Shown: positions 26,582 to 35,543, numbered from the stretch's first letter. The stretch is 64,000 nucleotides of DNA from Thiomonas sp. X19 (GCF_900089495.1 NZ_LT605203.1:3137547-3201546), one strand, 5' to 3'. Numbers and translations: made by a program. The notes: generated by a model from the letters alone, not told the origin.

Positions 26582-26944
26582 TTAGGGCGCGACGGTGAAA
26601 CGATATTCTCCGTGTGTCTTATGTCCGTCGTCCGACAGGGCGTGCCACAGCACCGTATAGGTGCCAGGCCCGATCGGCTTCAGCGCGACAGTGAACAGCA
26701 GATGATTCGCGGCGAGGTGGCCGGCACCGGTATCAACACGCTGGCCTTTCGAGTTCTCCACCCTGATTCCACTGAAATGCGCATTGAGTTCCTCAGTGAA
26801 GGTGATTGCAACTTGTGTCGGTACGCTCTTCACTGTGCCGTTCATTGGCGGCACCTCGATCTTCGGGAAGGAGTGTGCATATGCGAAGGGCATAAGGGAG
26901 AAGGTGCATGCGGTAGCGATCACGGCGAAACGAATGGGTCGCAT
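26582..26944 (-). CDS. copC: CopC-family periplasmic copper-binding protein
   Basis: A 120-residue exported protein with a signal peptide (MRPIRFAVIATACTFSLMPF, cleavage after AYA). The mature N-terminal His (AHSFPK) and a C-terminal pair (DDGHKTHGEYRFTV) match the Cu(II) site of CopC. The beta-sandwich segments VPTQVAITFTEELNA and GTYTVLWHALSDDGH are typical. The start at 26944 is chosen over the longer frame because the signal peptide begins there. No copA or copB is visible nearby. Confidence 0.9.
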   Translation of the reverse strand: MRPIRFAVIATACTFSLMPFAYAHSFPKIEVPPMNGTVKSVPTQVAITFTEELNAHFSGIRVENSKGQRVDTGAGHLAANHLLFTVALKPIGPGTYTVLWHALSDDGHKTHGEYRFTVAP

Positions 26945-27030
26945 TATTGATTTTCCAGTTTGTTCCGTGCCGACACGTATCACAGCAAGTATGGATACCC
27001 GTGGCCGTAATTGCGTCAATCAAGGGTGTG

Positions 27031-27657
27031 TCAGGCTGTCGTGTCTCGCCTGCCCCGATGGGATCGGCATTGTGGCGAACATCGGTATCCTACTCGGGCC
27101 TGGGGTTCCGGTCGCAGCGCGCACTCTTGCGCAGTTTGAAGGGGTGTGGGCTGCTGCCGGTCCTTGCGCCGAATGCTCTTTTGCCCGGCCCAGGCGTGGA
27201 TGAGCGTGCCGTCGACGCTGAAGTGTTCGCCCGACAGCAGCCCGCGTCGCTGGGCCATCTCCACCGTCGTGTTGAACAAATCCGTGACGGCGTCGAACTC
27301 GATGAGCCGGTCGCGGTTCTTGCTGAACACCGAGTGGTTCCACACCGTGTCTTCGATCGACAGACCGACGAACCAGCGAAACAGCAGGTTGTAGGAGATC
27401 TGCTCGACGAGTTGCCGCTCGCTACGCACGCTGTAGAGCACCTGCAGCAGCATCGCCCGCATCAGCTTCTCCGGCGCGATGCTCGGCCGACCCTCCTTCA
27501 CGTCGGCCTCGACCATCGCCGAGAACTTCGTGCCCATCTTCGACAGCGCATCGTTCATCCACTTGCGGATCGGGCGCAGCGGATGGCTCTGAGGAACAAA
27601 TTCCTCCAACTTCACCGTGCTGAACAGCGCCTCGTTGGTGCCGTCGGCTCCTCGCAT
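27031..27657 (-). pseudogene. IS5-family (DUF772) transposase, 3'-truncated
   Basis: The N-terminal 165 residues are well preserved: EFVPQSHPLRPIRKWMNDAL, EKLMRAMLLQVLYSVRSERQ, LLFRWFVGLSIEDTVWNHS and GEHFSVDGTLIHAWAGQKS. After SIRRKD the frame continues into unrelated sequence and stops, so the catalytic C-terminal half is deleted. No terminal repeats were identified. It lies between copCD and the SDR gene. Confidence 0.85.
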
Positions 27658-27859
27658 GCTTTCTCTCTCACCGATGGTCGTCGTTGCCTGACATCGTCGC
27701 CGATCCCGGCGCGACGCGCCAGTATTTCAACGGCCTGATAGCGCCCATACGGACCGAGTGACACAGTCCGACCCCCCGACCGGCCGCTGACGACTGCCCG
27801 CTCGGGGCAGACCAATCAAATCTACCACAGGCGACGACACCAGTTCCCAAGTTGAAGGA

Positions 27860-28795
27860 TCACTCGCTCAGATAGCGCACGCCGGTCAGCTTTTCGGACA
27901 GCGCCCATAGGCGGCGCGCGGAGTCTTCATTGCGCGAGGCTTGGTTGGAGCCCACCTTCTTGGGGTCGCCGCGATTCCCGCCCATGCGGCCCGGACCGTA
28001 GTATTCGCCGCCGCGCACATCCGGCATGCTGGCTGCGTAGAGCTGGGGCAACGCACCCATTTCGGCGGATTGCGCCAGCAGCGCATTGCCGATCTGCATG
28101 AACAAGCGGCCGAGCGCGGATTGCTCCATCGCCGGGCCGGCAAATTGCAAATTGGTGGCGGCGTAACCCGGATGCGCGGCAACGCTGATCGCCCGGGCCC
28201 CCGCCTTGCTCAGGCGCCGCTGCAGCTCGTAGGTAAACAGCAGGTTCGCCAGCTTGCTCTTGCCATAGGCGTCCCACTTCTTGTAGCGCTTGCGCTCCCA
28301 GTTCAGGTCACCGAAGTCCATGCTGCGCGTCCAGTTGTGTGCAAGGCTCGCTGTGCTGACCACGCGGGCGGCAGAGGCCACCAGCAATACATCCAGCAGC
28401 AGGCCGGTAAGAGCAAAATGGCCAAGATGATTGGTGCCGATCTGCATCTCGAAGCCTTGCTTGGTCCGCACCAGCGGCAACGCCATCACGCCGGCATTGT
28501 TGTGCAGAATATCCAGCTTCTGATGCCTGGTTTTGAAAGCCTTCGCAAATGCAGCGATGGAATCGAGATTGGCGAGGTCGAGCGCCATGAACTCGAGCTG
28601 CGCACCGGGTACTGCAACCTTGATCGCGTTCATTGCAGACTCGGCTTTCTCGCGTCCCCGGCAAGCCAGCACCACCTGCGCCCCGTTGCGCGCCAGTTCG
28701 AGCGCCGTGTGAAACCCCAAGCCGCTGTTGGCGCCGGTGACAACCGCCAGCTTGTTCTTCAGATCCGGCATGTCGGCCGTTGTCCAATGGCTCAT
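27860..28795 (-). CDS. Short-chain dehydrogenase/reductase
   Basis: 311-residue NAD(P)-dependent oxidoreductase of the retinol-dehydrogenase-like SDR branch. VVTGANSGLG (Rossmann nucleotide site), LDILHNNAGVM, a Ser in VVSTASLAHN and catalytic YGKSK (DAYGKSKLANL) are all present. The start MSHWTTADMP (28795) fits family starts; the longer frame is an extension into the upstream gene. It follows an enoyl-CoA hydratase gene on the same strand by 32 bases, so they are probably co-transcribed. The substrate is unknown; lipid or acyl-CoA metabolism is inferred from context. Confidence 0.88.
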   Translation of the reverse strand: MSHWTTADMPDLKNKLAVVTGANSGLGFHTALELARNGAQVVLACRGREKAESAMNAIKVAVPGAQLEFMALDLANLDSIAAFAKAFKTRHQKLDILHNNAGVMALPLVRTKQGFEMQIGTNHLGHFALTGLLLDVLLVASAARVVSTASLAHNWTRSMDFGDLNWERKRYKKWDAYGKSKLANLLFTYELQRRLSKAGARAISVAAHPGYAATNLQFAGPAMEQSALGRLFMQIGNALLAQSAEMGALPQLYAASMPDVRGGEYYGPGRMGGNRGDPKKVGSNQASRNEDSARRLWALSEKLTGVRYLSE

Positions 28796-28827
28796 TGTTA
28801 TTCCCGTGGGTGTGTTTGCATTGATGG

Positions 28828-29658
28828 TCAGTCGACCCAGAAATTGCGCGCCAGCGGCCGCCGTTGATCCCACTTGCCCTTCTTGCTGGCGAAATCGACG
28901 ACGCCGTTGCCCTGATCCGCATCCGGCACCTGCCAAGCGCCGTTGACCGCGCCGGAGAGCGCGCCCGACAGCGCCTCGAAGCCCTGCGCGGTGTACAAAT
29001 CGCACTCCACTCCCCGATTGATGATGAATTTCAGTTGTCTCACGGCCTGGTGATTCTTCACCCGGAATACCTCCAACAGATGATTCACTTCCGCATCGAG
29101 CGCGCCGATCGGCACGATCCGGTTCCACAGGGTGAGATCCACGGCGCGGCGCGCACCGTGCAAGGCGCCGATCAGGTTGATCTCCTTGGTCATGCGCCGA
29201 CCGATCAGGCGCGCCATGCGCGTGGTGCCACCCCAGCCCGGGGTAATGCCCACATCCACTTCCGGCATGCCCCAGAGAGCCCGCTCAGTGGCAATGACGA
29301 AATCGCAGGCCATGGTGATCTCCAAGCCGCCGCCAACGGCCATGCCGTCGACCGCTGCGATGGTGATCTTGTCCAACTCCTCCAGCGTGTTCGCCATGTG
29401 CTGGTAGTAGCGCACGCGGCGCATGACGTCATTGGCATTGCCCCATTTGGGCATTTCGGTGATGTCGTCGCCGGCGCAGAAGTGCTCCCCCGCGCCTTTG
29501 ATGATCAGATAGTTGATGTCGGTGGCGTCGCGCGCTTTTTCGAAGGCGCCGACCAGTTCAGCGGACAAGGACATGGACAGCGCATTGCGCCGCTGTGGAC
29601 GGTTCAGCGTCAGCAGCATGGCGTCACCGTTTTGTTCAATGATCAGATCGTTGCTCAT
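28828..29658 (-). CDS. Enoyl-CoA hydratase/isomerase family protein
   Basis: 276-residue crotonase-fold protein. RPQRRNALS and GEHFCAGDDI form the oxyanion-hole region, and AVDGMAVGGGLEI supplies the second oxyanion glycine. A Glu at the hydratase catalytic position is present (MPEVDVGITPGWGG). The start MSNDLIIEQN is used. The C-terminus (KKGKWDQRRPLARNFWVD) is longer than usual. Upstream of an SDR gene and divergent from an HxlR regulator, it may belong to a small acyl-CoA catabolic unit controlled by that regulator. Confidence 0.88.
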   Translation of the reverse strand: MSNDLIIEQNGDAMLLTLNRPQRRNALSMSLSAELVGAFEKARDATDINYLIIKGAGEHFCAGDDITEMPKWGNANDVMRRVRYYQHMANTLEELDKITIAAVDGMAVGGGLEITMACDFVIATERALWGMPEVDVGITPGWGGTTRMARLIGRRMTKEINLIGALHGARRAVDLTLWNRIVPIGALDAEVNHLLEVFRVKNHQAVRQLKFIINRGVECDLYTAQGFEALSGALSGAVNGAWQVPDADQGNGVVDFASKKGKWDQRRPLARNFWVD

Positions 29659-29731
29659 CCGCTTGCTCCTTGAGTTCGGGATGTGTTGCAGCGACGGGCT
29701 TGCACCTGGGCGCACAACCAGTCACAATCGA

Positions 29732-30274
29732 ATGAATAGTTACACAGACGCTATCAAAATGCAAGTTAATAAAAAGAAATCAACCGGATCACGCCCCGAG
29801 GTCCCGGTCGCGCAGCGACGCCCGCGGGTGGATTCGATCGAGCGGGTGCTGTCGCAGGTTGGCGACGCCTGGACCTTCCTGATCCTGCGGGAAGCGTTTT
29901 TTGGCGTGCGCCGCTTCGATCAATTCCAGACCACCCTGGCGGCCGCGCCCAACATCCTGACCGACCGTCTCAAAAAGCTGGTCGCCAACGGCCTGCTACA
30001 GAGGCATCAATATCTGGAGCGTCCTCCGCGCTTCGAATACGGGCTGACGGAAAAGGGGGTCGACTTGTACCCAGCTATCGTGCTGCTCATGCGCTGGGGT
30101 GACCGCTGGCTGGACGAGGACAAGGGACCACCGTTGGTGTTGATGCACAGGCCCTGCGGCAAGGTGTCACAGCCGGTTTTGGTGTGTGATCAGTGCGCCG
30201 AGCCGATCAACGCGCGCGACATGGACTGGAAGCCGGGGCCAGGGGCTGAGCCTTCAGTCTCTGCGATGGCGTAG
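29732..30274 (+). CDS. HxlR-family transcriptional regulator
   Basis: 180 residues with a winged helix of the HxlR (DUF24/MarR-like) family: IERVLSQVGDAWTFLILREA, FQTTLAAAPNILTDRLKKLV, FEYGLTEKGVDLYP. The C-terminal CGK...CDQCAEP could bind a metal or sense redox. It is divergent from the hydratase/SDR pair, so local regulation of that pair is likely. The start could be 29732 or 29759; the earlier one is shown. Confidence 0.88.
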   Translation: MNSYTDAIKMQVNKKKSTGSRPEVPVAQRRPRVDSIERVLSQVGDAWTFLILREAFFGVRRFDQFQTTLAAAPNILTDRLKKLVANGLLQRHQYLERPPRFEYGLTEKGVDLYPAIVLLMRWGDRWLDEDKGPPLVLMHRPCGKVSQPVLVCDQCAEPINARDMDWKPGPGAEPSVSAMA

Positions 30275-30375
30275 GTTGGTCTGATCATCGTGTCCGTGTC
30301 CGAGTTCGACTCTACCGAGCAAGAGGCGTTGTAACTTGCACCAGGTCATCGATGACATCGGCGAGTGCGCCCTGA

Positions 30376-30576
30376 TTGTTGCCGGAAGGCCGCTGGAGCG
30401 CATCACCCAGCTCACCGAGGCGCTACCCGAGCATCCCCCTGTACAAGATCATCGACTGGTTTGCACAGCCGCGGGAGATGGTCGTCCACCCGACCTACAT
30501 CGTGTTCTACCGCGTGACGGCCACCAGCATCGACATGCTCGCCGTCACCCACGCACGCCGCCAGTCCCCGGCTTGA
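30376..30576 (+). pseudogene. RelE/ParE-type toxin, C-terminal remnant
   Basis: YPSIPLYKIIDWFAQPREMV, then VHPTYIVFYRVTATSIDMLA and VTHARRQ resemble the C-terminal strands of ParE/RelE toxins (YIVFYRV...VLAVxHARRQ). The upstream half (HQVIDDIGECALIVAGRPLE) is in another frame, so the gene is frameshifted and lacks its partner antitoxin. Decayed toxin-antitoxin debris. Confidence 0.55.
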
Positions 30577-30607
30577 GTGCTCGAAAGTGACAACATGACG
30601 ATATAGC

Positions 30608-30720
30608 GTGACGCACACCGTGCGCAAGGCCGATGAGAACGGCCACCCCATTGAGATCATCCGCACCATCTCGGCACGTCGCGCCGACCGCACCGAAAGG
30701 CAACACGATGAAGCGCAAAA
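30608..30720 (+). pseudogene. brnT: BrnT toxin, C-terminal remnant
   Basis: TVRKADENGHPIEIIRTISA followed by RRADRTERQ matches the last strand and helix of BrnT toxins (typical ending IRIISARRATxxER). The N-terminal two thirds are missing. It overlaps the start of a brnA remnant, as in normal brnTA operons. Confidence 0.6.
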
Positions 30721-30954
30721 CCGTGAGCCACACGCTGAAGACTCTGCCGATCTTGACCGGCGCAGCATGCCAGGCTCAAGGCGCTGGCAGCCGGGCCCAA
30801 CAGCGAGATCGACACCAGCGACAGCCCTGTGCTCACTGCGGCGCAGTGGAACGATGTCGTGCGTGGACGGTTCTACAGGCCCATCAAACAACAGATTACG
30901 GCACGCATCGATGCCATCCTGCACCGAGAAATGCTGGCGGCTCGCAAGGCCTGA
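30708..30954 (+). pseudogene. brnA: BrnA antitoxin, frameshifted with internal deletion
   Basis: It begins MKRKTVSHTLKTLPILT in one frame. After a shift it continues LKALAAGPNSEIDTSDSPVL, then VVRGRFYRPIKQQITARIDA and the end REMLAARKA. In BrnA a segment of about 17 residues (the ribbon-helix-helix helix with W-x-K-x-Q-G-x-G-Y) lies between ARIDA and the final REML; it is absent here. The antitoxin is therefore non-functional. Confidence 0.65.
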
Positions 30955-31267
30955 GGGCTTCCTCGACCCAGTGACACGAGCAGCCTCTGGCGTTCTTGAA
31001 ACTCAGCCGAGAGCGGCTGAACGATCAAGTCTGGATACGGATACGGATACGAGATGACGCTCCGCTCTGGGTGCGTTCTCGATTCAATCCTTCTCGGAAA
31101 CGGTCCATTCAAGTGTGCAACTCGAAATGTCTAGCCAGACACGCACCATTCACGTTTGCTGACATTTGCCCGAAACCGACGTCATCAAACGCCACGGATA
31201 TCGCGTTATCGCCAGCTCCCACATTGGCCAGCCATGAGCGCGATGCCGCCCCCTCCGGAGAACACGG
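30955..31267. other. 313-bp gap without gene
   Basis: Holds a triple GGATAC repeat at about 31033-31050 and the promoter region of the following lipoprotein gene. No ORF with coding character is seen. Confidence 0.4.
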
Positions 31268-32155
31268 ATGGAACCTAGACTGCGATGCAAACTGAGATTC
31301 TGGGCCGCATTCGGGCTGACGACCTTGCTGACGGCTTGTGGCGGTGGCGGGGCAACGCCCAATCCGCCGCCCCTTGGGGCGTCAAGTCCATCGGGTGGGT
31401 CCGGCCCCCTGGTCTGGATGATCAACACCGGCGCCTTGGATCAGTTGCAGCAGATTGACGCGCAGTCCCTCGCCACGCAAGTCTTCGATCAACCACAAAA
31501 CTTCATCATCGGCCAACCCTTGCCCAGTTGGGCCAGCAACTGGACGGTCAACCAAGTCGTCACCGAGACGAGCCTGGCCGGGATCAGTCAGGCACTGGGC
31601 AGTGGGTTGTCCCCTTCGATCAAAGATATCGTCTATGATTTGGAGGATTGGTCGTTCTCGCCGCCCATTGAGCAGCAAAACCCTGTGGCGAGCACTACGG
31701 CTGCCGCAGCATTGGTGCATCAATCCGGACTGGAACTGATCGCTACGCCCGCCACGGATCTGGTCAATGTGCTCAGTCCCGGATCCAGCGACAAGTATGC
31801 GTCCTATCTGACACTGGGCATTCCAGCCGCGGCGCAGGATGCGGATGTTTTCGAGATTCAGGCTCAGGGCTCGGAGATGAATGAGGCCACCTACGCCGCC
31901 TTTGTCACGGCCGCGGCGCAGGCAGCGCGGCTGGCGAACCCCAAGGTCATGGTGCTGGCAGGATTGAGTACCAATCCCAATGGCCAGCAGGTCACGGCAC
32001 AAGAGCTGTATGCGGATGTGCAGGCGACTCGGAACGTGGTCGACGGCTACTGGCTCAATATCCCCGCCGACGGTCCGTATTGCCCCAATTGTGGAACGCC
32101 ACAACCAGGGGTGGCCGTGGGTTTGCTGCAAATGTTGCAGCAAACCGGTTCTTGA
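31268..32155 (+). CDS. Lipoprotein of an unrecognised family (paralogue A)
   Basis: 295 residues. The lipobox LLTACGG (signal peptide about 1-23) predicts lipidation of Cys, followed by a Gly/Ser/Pro linker. The mature domain has alternating beta strands and helices with IVYDLEDWSFSP, LELIATPATDLVN, VFEIQAQGSEMNEATY and a C-terminal VDGYWLNIPADGPYCPNCG. The pattern suggests a TIM-barrel-like exported enzyme or binding protein. It is homologous to the convergent gene at 32181. A Shine-Dalgarno (GGAG) precedes the ATG. The family and function are not known to me. Confidence 0.75.
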   Translation: MEPRLRCKLRFWAAFGLTTLLTACGGGGATPNPPPLGASSPSGGSGPLVWMINTGALDQLQQIDAQSLATQVFDQPQNFIIGQPLPSWASNWTVNQVVTETSLAGISQALGSGLSPSIKDIVYDLEDWSFSPPIEQQNPVASTTAAAALVHQSGLELIATPATDLVNVLSPGSSDKYASYLTLGIPAAAQDADVFEIQAQGSEMNEATYAAFVTAAAQAARLANPKVMVLAGLSTNPNGQQVTAQELYADVQATRNVVDGYWLNIPADGPYCPNCGTPQPGVAVGLLQMLQQTGS

Positions 32156-32180
32156 TGAACGATTGAACTTTGCATTCAGC

Positions 32181-32963
32181 CTATGGCGGCAGATTGCAAC
32201 TTCGAGGCAGCCCGCGCAAGAGTGACAAGGCAACATTGGGCCTGGCCTGGCCGCAATCGGTGCAATAGAGCCCCTGTTGCGGGATTCCGAGCCAGTAGCC
32301 GTCGACGCGCGAGCAGGTGGCCTCGATGTCATGCAGGAGCAGCGATGCAGCGACCCGATGTTCTGCATGGTTCGTTTCGACCTCACCCAGCACAACGGTA
32401 CGCGGACTGATTTCATGGACCTGCCGACTGACGGCATTCACGAACTGGCGATAGATGACCGGGCTTCCCTCGGCACGCTCGGCTTGAATGACATACCAGT
32501 CGGCAAAGGGGGCCATTCGGCGAGCAAGTCCTGCATGGATGAACGCTCGGAATTGTCCCTCACGCTTTGCCTCGGCGGGATGCAGACCCCAGATCAGATC
32601 TGTGGCGGGAGCGGCAATCAGTCGTAGACCGTGCGAGTGCGCGATGCGCGCGGCTTCGCGCACGGTTTTGGCGGGGTGCAACTGCTCGTCCACAGGCGTC
32701 AACGGCCACCGCTCGATGTCCAAGACAACATAGTTGACTCCGGACGGGACGCCATCATGGATCTCTTGGCGAAGGGCCGCCATGCTCGTCACGCTAATGG
32801 CGCGGCTGACTTCCCAGGTTCGTATTTGGGGATGAGGGGGATGCCACGGCGAAATCACAACCGTCGTTGGATGGTCGAATTCATGCATCACGAAGGTCTT
32901 GTCTAGTGCAGCGGCAAGAAGTTGAAGCAATGCACCGGCAGTGATGAACCAGTGGGAAATCAT
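32181..32963 (-). CDS. Exported protein of an unrecognised family (paralogue B)
   Basis: 260 residues, convergent with paralogue A, 25 bases between stops. It starts MISHWFITAGALLQLLAAAL (signal peptide or anchor); ATG 32963 is chosen because GGAG lies 7 bases upstream. It shares with A: YVVLDIERWPLTP, LRLIAAPATDL, WYVIQAERAEGSPVIYRQFV and RVDGYWLGIPQQGLYCTDCG. The paired DxE-W motif, PATDL and YCxxCG are conserved and may form an active or metal site. It has no lipobox, so A and B would be anchored differently. Confidence 0.75.
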   Translation of the reverse strand: MISHWFITAGALLQLLAAALDKTFVMHEFDHPTTVVISPWHPPHPQIRTWEVSRAISVTSMAALRQEIHDGVPSGVNYVVLDIERWPLTPVDEQLHPAKTVREAARIAHSHGLRLIAAPATDLIWGLHPAEAKREGQFRAFIHAGLARRMAPFADWYVIQAERAEGSPVIYRQFVNAVSRQVHEISPRTVVLGEVETNHAEHRVAASLLLHDIEATCSRVDGYWLGIPQQGLYCTDCGQARPNVALSLLRGLPRSCNLPP

Positions 32964-33130
32964 TCGCCGATCTCCAGAAAACAAAGGCCAAGCTCTTCGA
33001 GCATCCAGCGCACGATGCGCCCGCGCGGCATCGTGTTGGTGTAGAAGTTCAGACAGGCATGGCTCATGGCATTGTGCTCTGTGGGATGGGTTTGATTGGG
33101 GCCATCAGCGTGCACGCTGACGGGCCATGC

Positions 33131-33565
33131 TCAGGAGTCTGGCGATGCGACCGGCGGCCAGGTCCGGCGCGTCTCATCCAGTGGGCTCATCAACCCGACA
33201 TCATGGCCGTCTGGGTCGGTGACGATGGCATAACGCTGGCCCCAGAAGGCATCGAAGGGACATTGCCGGCTTGCGTATCCGGCCGCAGTGAGTTCGGCGT
33301 AGCGTTGATCCACGGCCGCGCGCGTCGGCAGGGCGATGCCGATGATGATCCGGCTGCTGCTATGACGGCGACCTTCACCACGCCGCCATGCGGCGTGGTA
33401 GATACGGGCCAGTTTCTCGTTGTCGAATTCCAGTTGAAAACCATCGGGCAAGCGTGCCCTGGCGTGGCGTATGCCGTCGGCGCCTCGTGGCGATTCCTCG
33501 ATCTCGATGCCCAAGGCGCAATAGAACGCCAGGCTGGCATCAATATCGTGGCACACGAGATTCAA
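33131..33565 (-). CDS. VOC (glyoxalase/bleomycin-resistance) family protein
   Basis: 144 residues with VOC half-domains: LVCHDIDASLAFYCALGIEI, FQLEFDNEKLARIYH and VTDPDGHDVGLMSP. The His and Glu at the ends of these segments are likely metal ligands. TTG 33565 is the annotated start; the frame remains open for several codons upstream inside the cupin gene, so it overlaps the upstream gene by 26 bases or more. The substrate is unknown. Confidence 0.75.
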   Translation of the reverse strand: MNLVCHDIDASLAFYCALGIEIEESPRGADGIRHARARLPDGFQLEFDNEKLARIYHAAWRRGEGRRHSSSRIIIGIALPTRAAVDQRYAELTAAGYASRQCPFDAFWGQRYAIVTDPDGHDVGLMSPLDETRRTWPPVASPDS

Positions 33566-34049
33566 CTGATCCAGGCGCAGCGTATGAATGAAGCGCTGGC
33601 GGCGATGCTGTGCTTATGGCCCCGGCTGAGGCCGATCGCGCTGCTTCGTGCTGCGCGGCTGGCTGCGTCAGCGTGCCCTGGCCGGGCGTGACGAACAGCG
33701 CGGCACTCGGCGCCCTGACCTTGGCGGTATGCCAGATTCCCCTGGGCACGATGACGAAGGAGCCGGGTTTATGCAGGCGCACGGTGCGCTGTCCTTCAGG
33801 CAGATCCATGCGCAGATCAAAGTCGCCGCTGAGCAGGCCGATCCATTCGTCGCCATGGGGGTGGCATTCCCAAGTCGGCCAGTCCTGCTCGAAGTGAAAG
33901 CTGGACACCAGTAGCTTGCCGGAGAAGTCGCCGAATCGGTTGGTCAGTTCATCCCAGAAACCCAGGGTGGCGTCGACCGGGGTGGCCGTATTCCGTGCAT
34001 CGAAGACCACGAAGGTCGAGTCGATCTCGGATGGGGCGTCGTCGTGCAT
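33540..34049 (-). CDS. Cupin-domain protein
   Basis: 169 residues with a single cupin: the metal-binding motif CHPHGDEWIGLLSGDFDL (H-x-H-x-E) and the second motif FVIVPRGIWHTAKV (His). FEQDWPTWECHPHG is typical of small cupins acting on acyclic or aromatic substrates. The C-terminal 35 residues are Ala/Ser-rich and overlap the start of the VOC gene, so the two genes are coupled. Confidence 0.8.
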   Translation of the reverse strand: MHDDAPSEIDSTFVVFDARNTATPVDATLGFWDELTNRFGDFSGKLLVSSFHFEQDWPTWECHPHGDEWIGLLSGDFDLRMDLPEGQRTVRLHKPGSFVIVPRGIWHTAKVRAPSAALFVTPGQGTLTQPAAQHEAARSASAGAISTASPPALHSYAAPGSVESRVPRY

Positions 34050-34331
34050 GGATCTGCTCGGTCAAGGACGACCAATCCTAGCTCGGGAACGGCGGTTTGT
34101 GTTTGTGGTGTTGCACTTCTTTTTTCTGGTAGGGACGGATCAATAAGCAGTGATAATCGAGCCGTTGCTGTTGGGGAACACTCCCGCATTGCCCGTCAAC
34201 ATGAAGAGGCTTCTGGCTTGGCCCGTACTGCCGCGCCCCGCTGCGCGCGCATTCTCGTTTTGGGTGCCCTGCGCTTTGCATGGCATCCAAACCAAGGCCC
34301 GCGCACTCGCGAGGACTGATTCAGCCTCGCC
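34050..34331. other. 282-bp gap with an isolated IS-like terminal repeat
   Basis: No gene. Its right edge (34307-34330) reads GCGAGGACTGATTCAGCCTC then GCC, close to the right arm of the short inverted-repeat element at 41807-41830. Both abut a TTAA that contains the stop codon of the neighbouring minus-strand gene. Confidence 0.5.
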
Positions 34332-34736
34332 TTAAATCGTCATGTCTTTCAACCACAAGTCGTGCAGATTGCAGGTGCTGGTGACCCGGAGTTTGCCTTT
34401 GTAGCCCGCAGGCAATTTGTGAACGGACACGGACTGGTCATGCCAGTCGAAGGTTTTGCGGCTGAGGAAAGTCCCATCACCGAGCACCACGGTGTGGCTG
34501 ACGATGAAATGTGGCTTGGTCATGGGGTGCGGGGTTTGGACATGCAGCATGTCGCCCTTCACTTCCAGGATGGGAACATGCGGGATTTCCACAGCTTTCC
34601 AGTGCCCCGGATCGGCCGCGGTAAACACCACGTTTTCCAGTGATGTGCCAAGCTCTGCCGCTTGGGTAACACGTGGCAGGGTGACAGCAGCGGCAGCGGT
34701 GGCCAGCGATGTGGCAACAAATTGACGGCGTTGCAT
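34332..34736 (-). CDS. Tat-exported superoxide-reductase-like protein
   Basis: 134 residues. MQRRQFVATSLATAAAAVTL is a twin-arginine signal. The mature domain follows the desulfoferrodoxin/neelaredoxin iron site: IPHVPIL (His53), TPHPMTKPHF (His70, His76) and STCNLHDLW (Cys122, His125), giving the four-His one-Cys ligand set. These proteins reduce superoxide to peroxide, although the catalytic Lys of the EKHxP loop is not in its usual place (here EIPHVP). It is on the sorAB strand. Periplasmic export and the changed loop suggest a specialised role, perhaps in thiol or sulfite chemistry. Confidence 0.75.
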   Translation of the reverse strand: MQRRQFVATSLATAAAAVTLPRVTQAAELGTSLENVVFTAADPGHWKAVEIPHVPILEVKGDMLHVQTPHPMTKPHFIVSHTVVLGDGTFLSRKTFDWHDQSVSVHKLPAGYKGKLRVTSTCNLHDLWLKDMTI

Positions 34737-34949
34737 GAGAATATCCTTGGGTTTTGAAACAAGAAAAGACAGAGTCTGATTGCGCTCTGTGGTAATGGCT
34801 GTCAGCAACCTGTTGCCCCCTATTGTTTGATGGCAGGGTTATTATGGGGAGTTGACTCCTCTGATATTTCGCTTGACCTCTGAAGGCCCAATCCATTGGG
34901 TCGTACCCACCTTCACGTTTTCTCAGCGCTGGCAAAATCCAAGCACTCA

Positions 34950-35298
34950 TCATGCGTCGAGTAACCCATGTTTGAGCTTTGGTGCGTGCCGGTCAGACCA
35001 TTTTTCACCATGATGAGAGCTGTCGTAGTGCACCAGATGCAGATGCGTGTGAATCGGTTGGTCAATCAGTGCTCGATAAATCGCGATGCCATACTCCGGA
35101 TGCCGGGTGCTCGGCTTTCGCCAAGGCCTCCACAGTGGCAAGCGTGCTCACGGCAATGACAAAACTGTGTTGCTCGGGTTCGCCATGGTGAAAAGCCTGC
35201 GCGAAGTAAATTGAATGTGCGGGAGCATCGGCTGGATCAGTCACGGCCTCCCGATCAGCGCTTTGTAAAAATTCACTGGCATTCTGTAATCGCATCAT
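34950..35298 (-). pseudogene. Unknown small gene in the sor cluster, frameshifted
   Basis: AAGGAG precedes MMRLQNASEFLQSADREAVT. The first frame carries HSIYFAQAFHHGEPEQHSFV and stops after 78 residues. In the next frame a plausible continuation EYGIAIYRALIDQPIHTHLH, then SSHHGEKWSDRHAPKLK runs to a stop at 34950. Both halves have coding-like composition and meet around EHP, so a single roughly 115-residue protein was probably broken by a small indel. No family recognised; the His-rich C-terminus is notable. Confidence 0.5.
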
Positions 35299-35543
35299 TG
35301 TTACTCCTTATTCGCGGCGTCCAAGACGACCGCAGGCAGGGCCTTGGTCGTGCAATAAAGCACCCATGGATGGTTGAGCATGAGACATACCTGCAAGGGT
35401 CAAGTTGACGTTTCCGGCTCCCTGCGCGAGTCGCGATGGACTCAAGGTGGCCGCTTCTGATGCCAACCCAGGATTTCTTCCAAAAAAAAGCCGGCAATGC
35501 CGGCGAATGAGGAGACGGTCCAATGAATCGACGAGCAATGCGT

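Noticed and set aside
29513..29731. Longer N-terminus of the HxlR regulator
   Set aside because: The extra codons overlap the enoyl-CoA hydratase gene and its promoter; the protein family starts later.
31033..31050. GGATAC triple repeat
   Set aside because: Too short to be a CRISPR or functional repeat; noted as a simple sequence repeat only.
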